This document shows, piece by piece, positions 32,003 through 40,823 of a DNA stretch of 64,000 nt. The DNA is from Muribaculaceae bacterium (GTDB lineage: Bacteria > Bacteroidota > Bacteroidia > Bacteroidales > Muribaculaceae): contig JAFRRT010000020.1 in NCBI GenBank assembly GCA_017427945.1, forward strand, positions 1-64,000. The letters are read 5' to 3'. The stretch's first letter is position 1. Every line of letters begins with the position of its first letter. A program made the translations under genes and the position numbers. The notes beneath the pieces are model-generated. The model was not told where the DNA came from. It ran no database searches and saw only the letters and a list, made by a program, of their open reading frames with translations.

Positions 32003-33985
32003 TTATTCGGGCCAGCCGCCGCTCAACAGATAGTCGATGAGAGCGGTAACGTCAGCAATGCTGATGCCTTCGTCAAGATTGCAGTTAGCATTGTCAAGGT
32101 TGATGGCACTTGCATCGTGGTTCAGCAGGTAGTCGATGAGTGCGGTAACGTCAGCGATAGTAACAGCTTGATCATTGTTCACATCACCACGCAGGCCTGC
32201 GGGAACCTCGTCAAACTCGCCCAGTTTGCGCTTGTTGGCCTGGTTGACATACATATCGGTATAAACGCCGGTAGCACCGTTAGCCAACGGACGGCTGATG
32301 AAGGCTACAACGTTCAAATTCTCGGCATTCCAAGAGCTCGGAATGGTGTAGGTGAACTCGTTCTTGTATGTGTTGCCGTTACGGCTCAGGTTATTACCCA
32401 TGGCTGAGTTGAGCGCAACGCGGAATACTCCGTTATGTACATAGTTGCTTACCCAAGTGCCTTGATTGAGTTGTCGAGCCGTTATGCCATCCTCGGTGAT
32501 ATAGACGGTGAGTTTACTGTCAGCACCCATCATCTCGTCAAAGTCGGGGGTGATTTCGCCATCGATAGTGATTACAGCCTGACGTGTGCCAGCATCATAG
32601 GTGCTATTAATATTGATGGTTGCAAATGAAGGAGCCTCAGCCAAATAGTCAAAGAACTCACTGATAGCTTGGGCAACTTGCTGGTGGTATTGCTCATAGT
32701 AGCCAAGTCCAGTTACGATGTTCACATCATCTTCCCAACCGGTAGAGCGGTCAAATGAGCCCGAGGGATAAGAATCACCGCCCTGATAAGCCATAATGGT
32801 ATCACCCTGGGCTGTGCTCATGGGATCGTTGCCGCTCTGCATATTGCCGTGGATACCAACCCATGCGATGTCATCACGCATGCTTGTCAGGATGCTGAGC
32901 ATGGAGTTACCGAGCGGGCAGTAGGTGCAATAAGTCGAAGTGAATTGCTCGATGAGGTGCATCTGGCGTTCGAACCCATTCTCGAAGAGCATGAAGTCTT
33001 TGCTGGTCGAAACGGGGTTTTCAACGGGCTCTCCAAAGAGCGTGTTGACCCTGATTGTCATCGTGTGTCTGCCAGGAGTCAAACCATCGGACGGAATGTA
33101 GCCGTTTAAGTCTTTATTATTATTGGTCAATTCTTCCGGGTTGGAGATGGTTGCTACAACTTCGCCATCAATGAGTATGTCATATGTGCAAGCCTCGGCG
33201 GGAATACTGTTAAGAACACCCAAGTTTCGTGTCGCGAAGAGGTAGTAAATGTCTTCGCCAAGTTTAGTGTAGGTGGGTACGTAGAGCTCGCTCACACCGA
33301 CGTAGTAATCAGGATAGTTGTCTTTCTCGACAATACACTGTACACTCAGGTTGCCATAAGAATCCAGGCCCACGTTCTGCCAGGAACCCTGATAGTAGAT
33401 ATAGCTCGGATAGATGTCACCAACAGCAACTGCCGAGATGGGATAGTTACTGCTGGTCTGCCTGTAGTCAAAGCCAATCAAGAGGCTCATGTTGTCATCC
33501 AGGTTGATTTCGTAGGGTGTAGCGAGTGTAATCTCGTTCCAGCCTGCAGAACTTACACTGCAAGTCCACTCGGTAAGGGTCCCGATGCTGCCTGACGAGC
33601 TGACTGGAGCAACAAAAACACGTGAGACAGTTGTGCTATTGGCGAGACCTACGCGGAACTTCACGATTTTACCACCCTGGAACATCGCTATTTCATTTGG
33701 CGTAAGGATGGTGGAGATGGGAATGACACCAGGCAGACCAGTGATGCCCAGACCATCATCTGAAGCAGCCACGTCATCGGTGTCATAGTGACCCATAATC
33801 CTCTGGTTATCGGCCAGATCGGCCCTTGCGGGAGTCATCAAGCGGCTATTGAAACTCTTGTGATTGGTGAAGCTCTTGAGCGCATAAGGCGCGTGTTGTA
33901 ACGTAATGTTACTGTTGCTGAGCAACTGAGCATTCATTGCCATGGTAAATAACATGGCTGCAAGAATAAATAGGGTTTTTCTCAT
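32003..33985 (-). CDS. secreted Omp28-like protein with CXXC motif and dockerin-like tail (copy 2)
   Basis: A 660-residue paralog of the preceding entry. The signal peptide is MRKTLFILAAMLFTMAMNA (start at 33985; the longer reading to 34093 overlaps the -7 box at 34047-34040). It shares the N-terminal beta domains (for example IAMFQGGKIVKFRVGLANST against LALFQGSKIVAFRVGLAQST), the CXXC site IEQFTSTYCTYCPLGNSML (Cys353 and Cys356) with DIAWVGIHG, and two dockerin-like repeats (GDVNNDQAVTIADVTALIDY, NCNLDEGISIADVTALIDY). It carries an extra Ser/Ala-rich stretch after the signal. Own terminator and -7 box, so it is a duplicate with separate expression. Confidence 0.75.
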   Translation of the reverse strand: MRKTLFILAAMLFTMAMNAQLLSNSNITLQHAPYALKSFTNHKSFNSRLMTPARADLADNQRIMGHYDTDDVAASDDGLGITGLPGVIPISTILTPNEIAMFQGGKIVKFRVGLANSTTVSRVFVAPVSSSGSIGTLTEWTCSVSSAGWNEITLATPYEINLDDNMSLLIGFDYRQTSSNYPISAVAVGDIYPSYIYYQGSWQNVGLDSYGNLSVQCIVEKDNYPDYYVGVSELYVPTYTKLGEDIYYLFATRNLGVLNSIPAEACTYDILIDGEVVATISNPEELTNNNKDLNGYIPSDGLTPGRHTMTIRVNTLFGEPVENPVSTSKDFMLFENGFERQMHLIEQFTSTYCTYCPLGNSMLSILTSMRDDIAWVGIHGNMQSGNDPMSTAQGDTIMAYQGGDSYPSGSFDRSTGWEDDVNIVTGLGYYEQYHQQVAQAISEFFDYLAEAPSFATININSTYDAGTRQAVITIDGEITPDFDEMMGADSKLTVYITEDGITARQLNQGTWVSNYVHNGVFRVALNSAMGNNLSRNGNTYKNEFTYTIPSSWNAENLNVVAFISRPLANGATGVYTDMYVNQANKRKLGEFDEVPAGLRGDVNNDQAVTIADVTALIDYLLNHDASAINLDNANCNLDEGISIADVTALIDYLLSGGWPE

Positions 33986-34039
33986 AAAAATAATTTGGTT
34001 AAGTAATGAATAAAAGATAATTAGGGATGTTAATCGCCA

Positions 34040-34047
34040 CAAATATA
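34040..34047 (-). promoter_or_regulatory. -7 element ahead of the second Omp28-like gene
   Basis: On the minus strand TATATTTG fits the -7 consensus; a weak ATTG lies 24 nt upstream. It supports translation start at 33985. Confidence 0.35.
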
Positions 34048-34345
34048 AGCCGATTGTTTGACATATAAAAACAATCATAAGTTTTTTTTGCAAATCTACC
34101 TATAATTTGATGGCTATGGGTGGTTTGGATGGTCTCTTGGGTGAACTGGTTTGATGTTGTGTATTTGCTATGAAAACCCTCTTTTCTGACTCTTTTTGAA
34201 CCCTCGAAAAACCCTGTTTGTCCAAAGGTTTTAGAATCTGCTCCTAATTGACTGATTGTGTGTAGAAAACAACTCGAAAACTTCGTTTTCACTTCATGAG
34301 TTTTTCGTCATGATGGTACTGGTGTCCTGAGTAGATTTTTTGCAC

Positions 34346-34487
34346 TTGTAAATAGGTTTTTCGATTTGTTGTAAAATCCTGAATTTAAATTGATTGTAAG
34401 TTATTAACAATGCCTGTTAACAAAATTTATTTCAAAATTGTAAATTTTTTTATTTGAGATTGTAAATTTTTGAAATATTTGTTGTAC
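34346..34487 (+). repeat. phased TTGTAA motif array upstream of rsmH
   Basis: TTGTAA occurs at 34346, 34369, 34394, 34438 and 34460, and TTGTAC at 34482: intervals 23, 25, 44, 22, 22, with a degenerate TGTTAA at 34415 filling the 44-nt gap. The copies at 34437 and 34459 extend to an identical 13-mer ATTGTAAATTTTT. About two helical turns separate successive copies, so all face one side of the DNA. The last copy overlaps the -7 box. I read it as a likely multi-site operator of an unknown regulator. Confidence 0.6.
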
Positions 34488-34492
34488 CTTTG
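34459..34492 (+). promoter_or_regulatory. promoter of the dcw operon
   Basis: TACCTTTG (34485-34492) is a perfect -7 box; the -33 position has only ATTG (34459-34462), 22 nt away. Transcription would start near 34499, leaving a leader of about 50 nt to the rsmH ATG. Confidence 0.55.
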
Positions 34493-34547
34493 AAGTCCCT
34501 AAAATGAGGGGGTGAACAGACACACGCGCAAAAGAGTCGTTATAGCA

Positions 34548-35477
34548 ATGGAACAGACTGTGTATCACATACCTGCGTTGCTCGAACAGAGCATTGACGG
34601 GCTTGTCCTCAAGCCTGGCGGTACCTATGTGGACGCCACCTTTGGTGGCGGCGGTCACAGTCGTGCCGTTATGGAGCGCTTGAATGAAGGCGGTCGACTC
34701 GTGGGGATGGACCAAGACCTCGATGCCTGGAAAAACCGCCTTGATGATGCAAGATTTACATTTGTACACGGCAATTTTGCATACATGAAAAACTTCTTGC
34801 GCTACCATGACATCATGAAGGTTGACGGCATCCTTGCCGATTTGGGTGTGTCGTTTCATCATTTCGACGAGGTGGAGCGTGGCTTTACCTTCCGCGCTGA
34901 TGCCCCATTGGACATGCGCATGAACCGCAGTGCCGGTTTCACTGCACGCGAGTTGGTCAACACCTATAGCGAGGAGCGTCTTGCCGATGTGCTGTACCTG
35001 TATGGCGAACTGCGCCAATCACGTCGTTTGGCGTCGGCCATCGTCAAAGCGCGTCCCCTGTCCACCACGGTGGACCTGGTCAATGCCGTTCGTCCGTTGA
35101 TCAATCCGTCAAAGGAGAAAAAAGAGTTGTCGATGGTGTTCCAGGCATTGCGCATCGAAGTCAACGATGAACTCGGCGCGTTGCGTCGTCTGCTGAACCA
35201 ATCCCTTGAGTTGCTCAATGTGGGCGGCAGGCTTGTCATCATCACCTATCACTCCCTCGAGGACAGGATGGTGAAGAACTTCATGCGCACCGGCAATGTC
35301 GAGGGTAGGCAAGATAAAGACTTCTTTGGCCGTGTCAATGCGCCCATGCGCATGGTGACGGGCAAAGCCATAGTCCCCAGCCAGGAGGAAGTGGAGCGCA
35401 ACCCGCGTTCCCGCAGTGCCAAATTACGCATCGCCGAGGTCGTCCCCGGTGCAACGTCACAAAGTGAGCAAAAGTAA
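34548..35477 (+). CDS. rsmH: 16S rRNA (cytosine-1402-N4) methyltransferase RsmH
   Basis: The 309-residue SAM-dependent enzyme methylates C1402 of 16S rRNA. Motifs: YVDATFGGGGHSRAVMERL (SAM binding), DGILADLGVSFHHFDEVERG, FTFRADAPLDMRMN, ARELVNTYSE, and LVIITYHSLEDRMVKNFM. I chose the ATG at 34548 (MEQTVYHIPALLEQ), which fits the family start; a GTG at 34512 would add 12 residues upstream without homology. It is the first gene of the dcw operon here; mraZ, which usually precedes it, is missing. ftsL follows 33 bases later. Confidence 0.95.
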   Translation: MEQTVYHIPALLEQSIDGLVLKPGGTYVDATFGGGGHSRAVMERLNEGGRLVGMDQDLDAWKNRLDDARFTFVHGNFAYMKNFLRYHDIMKVDGILADLGVSFHHFDEVERGFTFRADAPLDMRMNRSAGFTARELVNTYSEERLADVLYLYGELRQSRRLASAIVKARPLSTTVDLVNAVRPLINPSKEKKELSMVFQALRIEVNDELGALRRLLNQSLELLNVGGRLVIITYHSLEDRMVKNFMRTGNVEGRQDKDFFGRVNAPMRMVTGKAIVPSQEEVERNPRSRSAKLRIAEVVPGATSQSEQK

Positions 35478-35510
35478 GTAACAGTCAATAAGGATGTAAA
35501 AACGCAGACA

Positions 35511-35861
35511 ATGAGCGAGAAAAAAAACTATACGGCAGCAACGGGAAAGAAGGCAGGAAAGGACATTATCCAGGGCCGATTCTTTTCGTTGGACTTCTTC
35601 AAACGCAACGCGGTGTATATCGTGGCGCTGGTTATCATGGCGCTGATGTATATCGCCAATAAATTTGTGTGCCAAAGCAGCATGCAGGAGGTCATCACAC
35701 TCAAGACCGAGCTGGCTAATGCCCAGACCGATCTTGTGAACGCGAGTGCCAAGTACAACTCAATGATTCGTGAGAGCGAGATGACGCGTCTCATGCATGA
35801 GAAGAACCTCGGGCTGCGTGCGCCGTTGGAGCCGCCTTATGATCTCACGTCAAAGAAATAA
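35511..35861 (+). CDS. ftsL: FtsL-like divisome protein
   Basis: A 116-residue bitopic protein: a basic cytoplasmic N-terminus of about 40 residues, one membrane helix (VYIVALVIMALMYIANKFV), and a periplasmic coiled coil (EVITLKTELANAQTDLVNAS, ending KNLGLRAPLEPPYDL). Size, topology and position between rsmH and ftsI identify it as FtsL, which with FtsB and FtsQ activates FtsWI. Sequence conservation in this family is low, so the call leans on context. Confidence 0.85.
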   Translation: MSEKKNYTAATGKKAGKDIIQGRFFSLDFFKRNAVYIVALVIMALMYIANKFVCQSSMQEVITLKTELANAQTDLVNASAKYNSMIRESEMTRLMHEKNLGLRAPLEPPYDLTSKK

Positions 35862-35908
35862 CCCCATTATCTCAAGAAAAACATAACCACCATTGACACT
35901 CAACTGAA

Positions 35909-38029
35909 ATGAAGCAAAACAACAAACGACATATCCTGGCACGCTACGCCATTGTGGTCGGCATCATGTTGGCCTTCTCGACGTGCATCGCATGGTATTT
36001 GTTCAAGACATCTATCGTGCATGCTGCCGAGTGGAACGATAAGGCCAACACTGTGCTCACAAGCACCACCCCCATTGAGCCCGAGCGAGGAAAACTGCTT
36101 GCTGATAACGGTACTGTGCTGGCGGCTAACCTGCAGTACTACGTCCTGCGCATTGACTGGTTTACCGAGGGTATCAAGACCGACACCTTGATGAAGGACA
36201 TTGGCCCGTTGTGCGACAGCCTCGCATTGTTCGACAATTCGATGACTGCCGCCCAGTGGAAGCAGAAGATTCTGGGTGACCGCAAGGAAATCCTTGACAA
36301 TGCCAAGAAGACCAATCCCGACGGCAGCAAGGGCCGCAAGAACCGCGCCTACAAGCTGTTCCCCTATATGCTCACCCACAAGGAGTTTGAGCGTGTGAGC
36401 CATTTCCCCTTCCTGTGCCGTGCCAAGAACAAGAACGGTTTTTATACCGAGAAGCATAACCGCCGCATCAAGCCCTATGGTGACATGGCGGCACGAAGCA
36501 TCGGCAATGTTGGCCAGAACGAGGAGAGTGCTTTCATCCACGGCCATTCAGGACTGGAAATGGCGCTTGACTCGTTGCTCTATGGCAAGCCCGGTGTGGC
36601 CAAGAATATCCAGCTCACCAACGGCATTGTGCGCGCCGAGAGCGTGCCGGCTGTCAAGGGCTACGACATCACGACAACCATCAACGTGCAGTTGCAGGAC
36701 ATCGTCGAGAACGAACTCAATGACATGTGCCTCGAGACCGGTGCCAGATGGGGCACCTGTGTGCTGATGGAAGTGGCGACGGGTGAGATAAAGGCTATCA
36801 GTAATCTGGAGCGTAACGACAAGACCGGCGAGTATGTCGAGGGACGCAACCACGCTGTGCTGGGCTATGAGCCGGGTTCGGTGGTGAAAACTATCTCCAT
36901 GATGGTGGCGCTCGAGGATGGTATCGTCAATGACATCAATGCGCCGATTGCAACAGGTTCTGACTGGATGTATGCCGGACGTAACATCAGCGACAGGCCT
37001 CACGGTGCTGCGACGCGCACCCCGCGTGAAATCATCGAGACGTCGTCTAACATCGGCATGGCAAAACTCATCGTCAAGGATTATGGCAATAACCCCGGAG
37101 GATTCCGCAAGCGTCTTGAAGAGATGGGCTTCTTTGAACCCTTCAATACGGGCATCGGCGGTGAGACGACACCCAACTTCCCCGTGTTGGGCAACAAAAA
37201 CTGGGACAAACTGTCACTCACGCGACAGGCCTATGGCTATGCGACGACCATTCCGCCCATCTACACTTTGGCGATGTATAACGCCATTGCCAACGACGGC
37301 AAGTTCGTTCGTCCGCATCTGGTCAAGAAACTGTCGCGTGAAGGTGAACTCGATTCCATCATTCCTGTGACTTACATCCGCAAGCAGGTTTGCTCGCCCG
37401 AGAATGCCGCCAAGCTGCGACAGATGCTGCATGATGTGGTGTGGGGCAGCCATGGCACTGCTCGCCACTGGGTTCAGGACGAAAAGGTGGAAATCGCCGG
37501 CAAGACCGGCACGGCGTTCACCAACGCCAGCGGTCAGTATGGGGCACAAAAGCGATTGGCCTTCTGCGGCTTCTTCCCCTATGATAAGCCCAAATACTCC
37601 TGCATCGTGCTCATGCTGGGTGCCGACCGCGGCGCTGGAGCATGTAGCGGAACCGTGTTGAAGAACATTGCCCGCAAGATGTATGCCCGCGGTTTGCTGG
37701 GAACAATGCCCGACGTGCCCGCCAATGAAACCGGCAAGGACGACAAAAACTATCCTACGCTCTTCGCGTCGATGAATGACAATGCCGCTGTCAACATCAA
37801 GCGCGGCCTGCATGTCAAGACTACACACCGTTATGCCCGTCCTACCAAGGTCGAGAAAGGCGTGCCCTGTGTGATCGGACTCGACATCAGAGAGGCCATC
37901 AAGGTCCTTGAGAACGCAGGACTGACGGTGAACTTTACGGGCTCAGGCATGGTGACGGGGCAAAGCCTTGCGGCAGGTTCGGCCTTTACGCGAGGTCAAC
38001 GCATCAATTTGAGATTAAGAAATTCTTAA
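35909..38029 (+). CDS. ftsI: penicillin-binding protein FtsI (PBP3) with C-terminal PASTA domain
   Basis: The septal transpeptidase, 706 residues. An N-terminal membrane helix (YAIVVGIMLAFSTCIAWYLF) is followed by the PBP dimerisation domain and the transpeptidase domain with SVVK (Ser324), SSN (379-381) and KTGT (Lys532). A single PASTA domain closes the protein from about 640 (GVPCVIGLDIREAIKVLENA), seen in Bacteroidetes FtsI but not in E. coli. It cross-links septal peptidoglycan with FtsW and is a beta-lactam target. Long insertions between the dimerisation and catalytic parts (NKNGFYTEKHNRRIKPYG) are normal for the phylum. Confidence 0.95.
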   Translation: MKQNNKRHILARYAIVVGIMLAFSTCIAWYLFKTSIVHAAEWNDKANTVLTSTTPIEPERGKLLADNGTVLAANLQYYVLRIDWFTEGIKTDTLMKDIGPLCDSLALFDNSMTAAQWKQKILGDRKEILDNAKKTNPDGSKGRKNRAYKLFPYMLTHKEFERVSHFPFLCRAKNKNGFYTEKHNRRIKPYGDMAARSIGNVGQNEESAFIHGHSGLEMALDSLLYGKPGVAKNIQLTNGIVRAESVPAVKGYDITTTINVQLQDIVENELNDMCLETGARWGTCVLMEVATGEIKAISNLERNDKTGEYVEGRNHAVLGYEPGSVVKTISMMVALEDGIVNDINAPIATGSDWMYAGRNISDRPHGAATRTPREIIETSSNIGMAKLIVKDYGNNPGGFRKRLEEMGFFEPFNTGIGGETTPNFPVLGNKNWDKLSLTRQAYGYATTIPPIYTLAMYNAIANDGKFVRPHLVKKLSREGELDSIIPVTYIRKQVCSPENAAKLRQMLHDVVWGSHGTARHWVQDEKVEIAGKTGTAFTNASGQYGAQKRLAFCGFFPYDKPKYSCIVLMLGADRGAGACSGTVLKNIARKMYARGLLGTMPDVPANETGKDDKNYPTLFASMNDNAAVNIKRGLHVKTTHRYARPTKVEKGVPCVIGLDIREAIKVLENAGLTVNFTGSGMVTGQSLAAGSAFTRGQRINLRLRNS

Positions 38030-38053
38030 GCATAAATATCTGAAATATCTGAC

Positions 38054-39517
38054 ATGAAGAAATTATCACAACTGCTTACATCCATCAAGCCACTTCAGGT
38101 GGTTGGTGACACCGATATTGACATTACCGACGTGATCAACGATTCGCGCAAGGCCCAGGAAGGCGTGCTGTTCGTTGCAGTAAAGGGCGTCGCGGTCGAC
38201 TCACACCGCTTCATCGATGCTGTGGTCGCAGCCGGTGCGCGTGCTGTAGTCTGCGAGGACATGCCCCAAACGCTGAGCGATGCGGTAACCTACATACAAG
38301 TCGAGAACAGTGTTGTCGCACTGGCGCATCTTGCCGACGAGTGGTTTGACCATCCGTCTAAGACGCTGCGCCTGGTGGGTGTCACCGGCACCAACGGTAA
38401 AACGACCACAGCGACACTGCTCTATGAAATGACTCGGCTCATGGGCCACAAGGCAGGACTGTTATCAACGGTGAAGAACATCATCGATACTGTTGAACAA
38501 ACGGCCGTGCAGACTACCCCCGACCACTTGTCGCTCAACCGCCTGTTGCATGAGATGGTACAGGCTGGATGTGAGTATGCCTTCATGGAGGTGAGTTCCC
38601 ATGCCTGTGTGCAACGCCGCATCGAGGGCATCAATTTTGCGGGTGGCATTTTCACCAACCTCACCCGTGACCACCTTGACTTCCACAAGACGGTGGACAA
38701 CTACATCGCCGCCAAGAAGATGTTCTTTGACCAGTTGCCCGCAGGCGCGTTTGCGCTGGTCAATGCCGATGACAAGGTGGGCGAGGTGATGTTGCAGAAC
38801 ACCCGCGCCAACAAGTACCGCTACTCACTGCGCAGCATGGCCGACTTCAAGGGTCGCATCGTGGAGTCGCGGCTTGACGGTACATCGCTTGAGCTGAACG
38901 GCAACCAGGTAGAGGTGCTGTTCACGGGACGTTTCAATGCCTATAACCTCTTGTCGGTTTACGGCGCATCGCTGCTGCTGGGCTTTGACCCCGAGCAGGT
39001 GCTCGTGAAGATGAGTTTGCTCGAGCCTGTTGCCGGACGTTTCCAGACGCTGCGTTCTCCGCGTGGCTACACTGCCATTGTGGACTATGCCCACACGCCC
39101 GATGCACTGGTCAATGTGCTTGACACCATCCGTGAGGTAGTGGGCAAAACGGGCAATATCATTACCGTGTGCGGCTGCGGCGGTGACCGTGATGCCGGCA
39201 AGCGTCCCATTATGGCGCATGAGGCCGCTGTGCGCAGTGACCGCATTGTGCTCACCAGTGACAATCCCCGCAGCGAGGATCCCGATGCCATCTTGCGTGA
39301 AATGGAGACCGGCCTCCCCGAAGATGCTGTATCGCGCACCTTGACCATTACCGACCGCCGTCAGGCCATCAGGACCGCCTGCCAGCTTGCCCAGCAGGGT
39401 GATGTGGTGCTGATTGCCGGTAAGGGCCATGAGGACTATCAGGAAATCCAGGGTGTAAAGCACCATTTTGATGACCGTGAACAAGTGCTCGAAGTGTTCG
39501 CGGGCGAAACCCATTGA
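38054..39517 (+). CDS. murE: UDP-N-acetylmuramoyl-L-alanyl-D-glutamate--2,6-diaminopimelate ligase
   Basis: This 487-residue Mur ligase adds the third amino acid of the peptidoglycan stem. The ATP-binding loop is GVTGTNGKTTTATLLY; the C-terminal domain holds the DNPR motif (TSDNPRSEDPDA), which marks meso-diaminopimelate specificity rather than lysine. The catalytic middle domain has TTPDHLSLNRLLHEMVQ and MEVSSHACVQRR. Gaps to ftsI (24 bases) and mraY (28 bases) are short, within the dcw operon. Confidence 0.96.
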   Translation: MKKLSQLLTSIKPLQVVGDTDIDITDVINDSRKAQEGVLFVAVKGVAVDSHRFIDAVVAAGARAVVCEDMPQTLSDAVTYIQVENSVVALAHLADEWFDHPSKTLRLVGVTGTNGKTTTATLLYEMTRLMGHKAGLLSTVKNIIDTVEQTAVQTTPDHLSLNRLLHEMVQAGCEYAFMEVSSHACVQRRIEGINFAGGIFTNLTRDHLDFHKTVDNYIAAKKMFFDQLPAGAFALVNADDKVGEVMLQNTRANKYRYSLRSMADFKGRIVESRLDGTSLELNGNQVEVLFTGRFNAYNLLSVYGASLLLGFDPEQVLVKMSLLEPVAGRFQTLRSPRGYTAIVDYAHTPDALVNVLDTIREVVGKTGNIITVCGCGGDRDAGKRPIMAHEAAVRSDRIVLTSDNPRSEDPDAILREMETGLPEDAVSRTLTITDRRQAIRTACQLAQQGDVVLIAGKGHEDYQEIQGVKHHFDDREQVLEVFAGETH

Positions 39518-39545
39518 CAATTAAAAACCTCAACAGAACAAAGAT

Positions 39546-40805
39546 ATGTTATACCATCTTTTCCATTACCTGGAGCAATACCACCATGTGAGTGGTGCCC
39601 GGTTGTTTGAGTACATCACGTTCAGGTCAGGCTTTGCCTTCATCCTGTCGTTGTTCATCGGCATCGTTATCGGCCGTCGCATCATCTTCAAGCTCAAGAA
39701 CCGCCAGATGTGCGACAAGGAACGTGAAGAAAAGCTGGGCGGCAATTCGTCCAAGCAGGGCACTCCCACGATGGGCGGTATCATCATCATCATTTCGATT
39801 TTGGTGCCTTGCCTGCTCTTGGGTAAGCTCAACAACGTGTACATGCTGCTTATGATTGTCTCCACCATCTGGTGCGGCGCCTTGGGTTTTGCCGACGACT
39901 ACATCAAGGTGTTCCACCACAACAAGGAAGGCCTCAAGGGTAAATTCAAGATTGTAGGCCAGGTGGGCCTTGGCGTTATCGTGGGTTTAACCATGTACTT
40001 GAGTCCCGCCATCGTGATGAATGAGAACGTCCATGTTACCAACCGCAATGAGACTCCCGAGTTGGTCGAAATCCACAAGTCGCAGGCGGTGAAGGCCACC
40101 AAGACCACCTTGCCGTTTGTCAAGAACCATAACTTCGACTATGCCTACTTCACTGGCTGGATGGGCAAGTACAAACAGCTTGGCGGGTGGATTCTGTTCA
40201 TCCTGGTGACCATCTTTGTCATCACGGCAGTGAGCAACGGTGCCAACTTGACCGATGGTGTTGACGGCTTGGCGACAGGGACGTCGGCGATTATTGGAGT
40301 CGCCCTTGCCATCATGTGCTATCTGGGAGGTAACGTCATCTATTCATCCTACTTGAATATCATGTACATCCCGGAGAGCAGTGAACTGGTAGTGTATGCG
40401 GCGGCATTCATAGGGGCGACAATCGGATTCCTGTGGTATAACTCTTATCCGGCCCAAGTCTTCATGGGCGATACCGGCAGTTTGTGCTTGGGCGGTATCA
40501 TTGCCGTGTTTGCCGTTCTCATCCGCAAGGAATGGCTTATCCCCCTGTTGTGCGGCATTTTCCTCATCGAGGAGTTGTCGGTCATCTTGCAGGTATGGTA
40601 CGCCAAGAGCCACGGTAACAGTCATCGCCTGTTCAAGATGACGCCGCTGCATCATCATTTCACGATTGACCCGGCCAAAATCACGTGGGATTACAAGATC
40701 AAGACACCTGACCACCGCATCCCTGAGGCAAAGATTGTCATGCGTTTCTTCCTCGTGAGCATTCTGCTCGCCGCATTGACGTTTGTTACACTCAAAATCC
40801 GTTAA
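39546..40805 (+). CDS. mraY: phospho-N-acetylmuramoyl-pentapeptide transferase
   Basis: The polytopic enzyme that transfers phospho-MurNAc-pentapeptide to undecaprenyl phosphate to give lipid I. Conserved cytoplasmic motifs are present: GTPTMGGIIII, GFADDYIKV with the Asp pair, NLTDGVDGLATG, MGDTGSLCLGG and KMTPLHHHF. At 419 residues it is about 60 longer than the E. coli protein because of a hydrophilic stretch at about 160-205 (NENVHVTNRNETPELVEIHK), common in Bacteroidetes MraY. It uses the C55 carrier produced by UppS encoded elsewhere in the window. Confidence 0.96.
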   Translation: MLYHLFHYLEQYHHVSGARLFEYITFRSGFAFILSLFIGIVIGRRIIFKLKNRQMCDKEREEKLGGNSSKQGTPTMGGIIIIISILVPCLLLGKLNNVYMLLMIVSTIWCGALGFADDYIKVFHHNKEGLKGKFKIVGQVGLGVIVGLTMYLSPAIVMNENVHVTNRNETPELVEIHKSQAVKATKTTLPFVKNHNFDYAYFTGWMGKYKQLGGWILFILVTIFVITAVSNGANLTDGVDGLATGTSAIIGVALAIMCYLGGNVIYSSYLNIMYIPESSELVVYAAAFIGATIGFLWYNSYPAQVFMGDTGSLCLGGIIAVFAVLIRKEWLIPLLCGIFLIEELSVILQVWYAKSHGNSHRLFKMTPLHHHFTIDPAKITWDYKIKTPDHRIPEAKIVMRFFLVSILLAALTFVTLKIR

Positions 40806-40823
40806 AACAAAAAGGGAACCACT

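Larger units (their letters stand above)
33986..34547. other. long AT-rich intergenic region ahead of the dcw operon
   Basis: No protein or RNA gene is evident in these 562 bases. The left end holds the -7 box of the Omp28-like gene (34040-34047, minus strand). The right 150 bases hold a phased series of TTGTAA motifs (34346-34487) and the dcw -7 box (34485-34492). The part between, about 34100-34340, shows nothing I recognise. The usual first gene of the cluster, mraZ, is not here. Confidence 0.7.

Noticed and set aside
29914..33985. Cellulosome-type system, because of the dockerin-like repeats
   Set aside because: There are no cohesin domains, carbohydrate-active domains or scaffoldin in the window, and similar tails are common on secreted Bacteroidales proteins.
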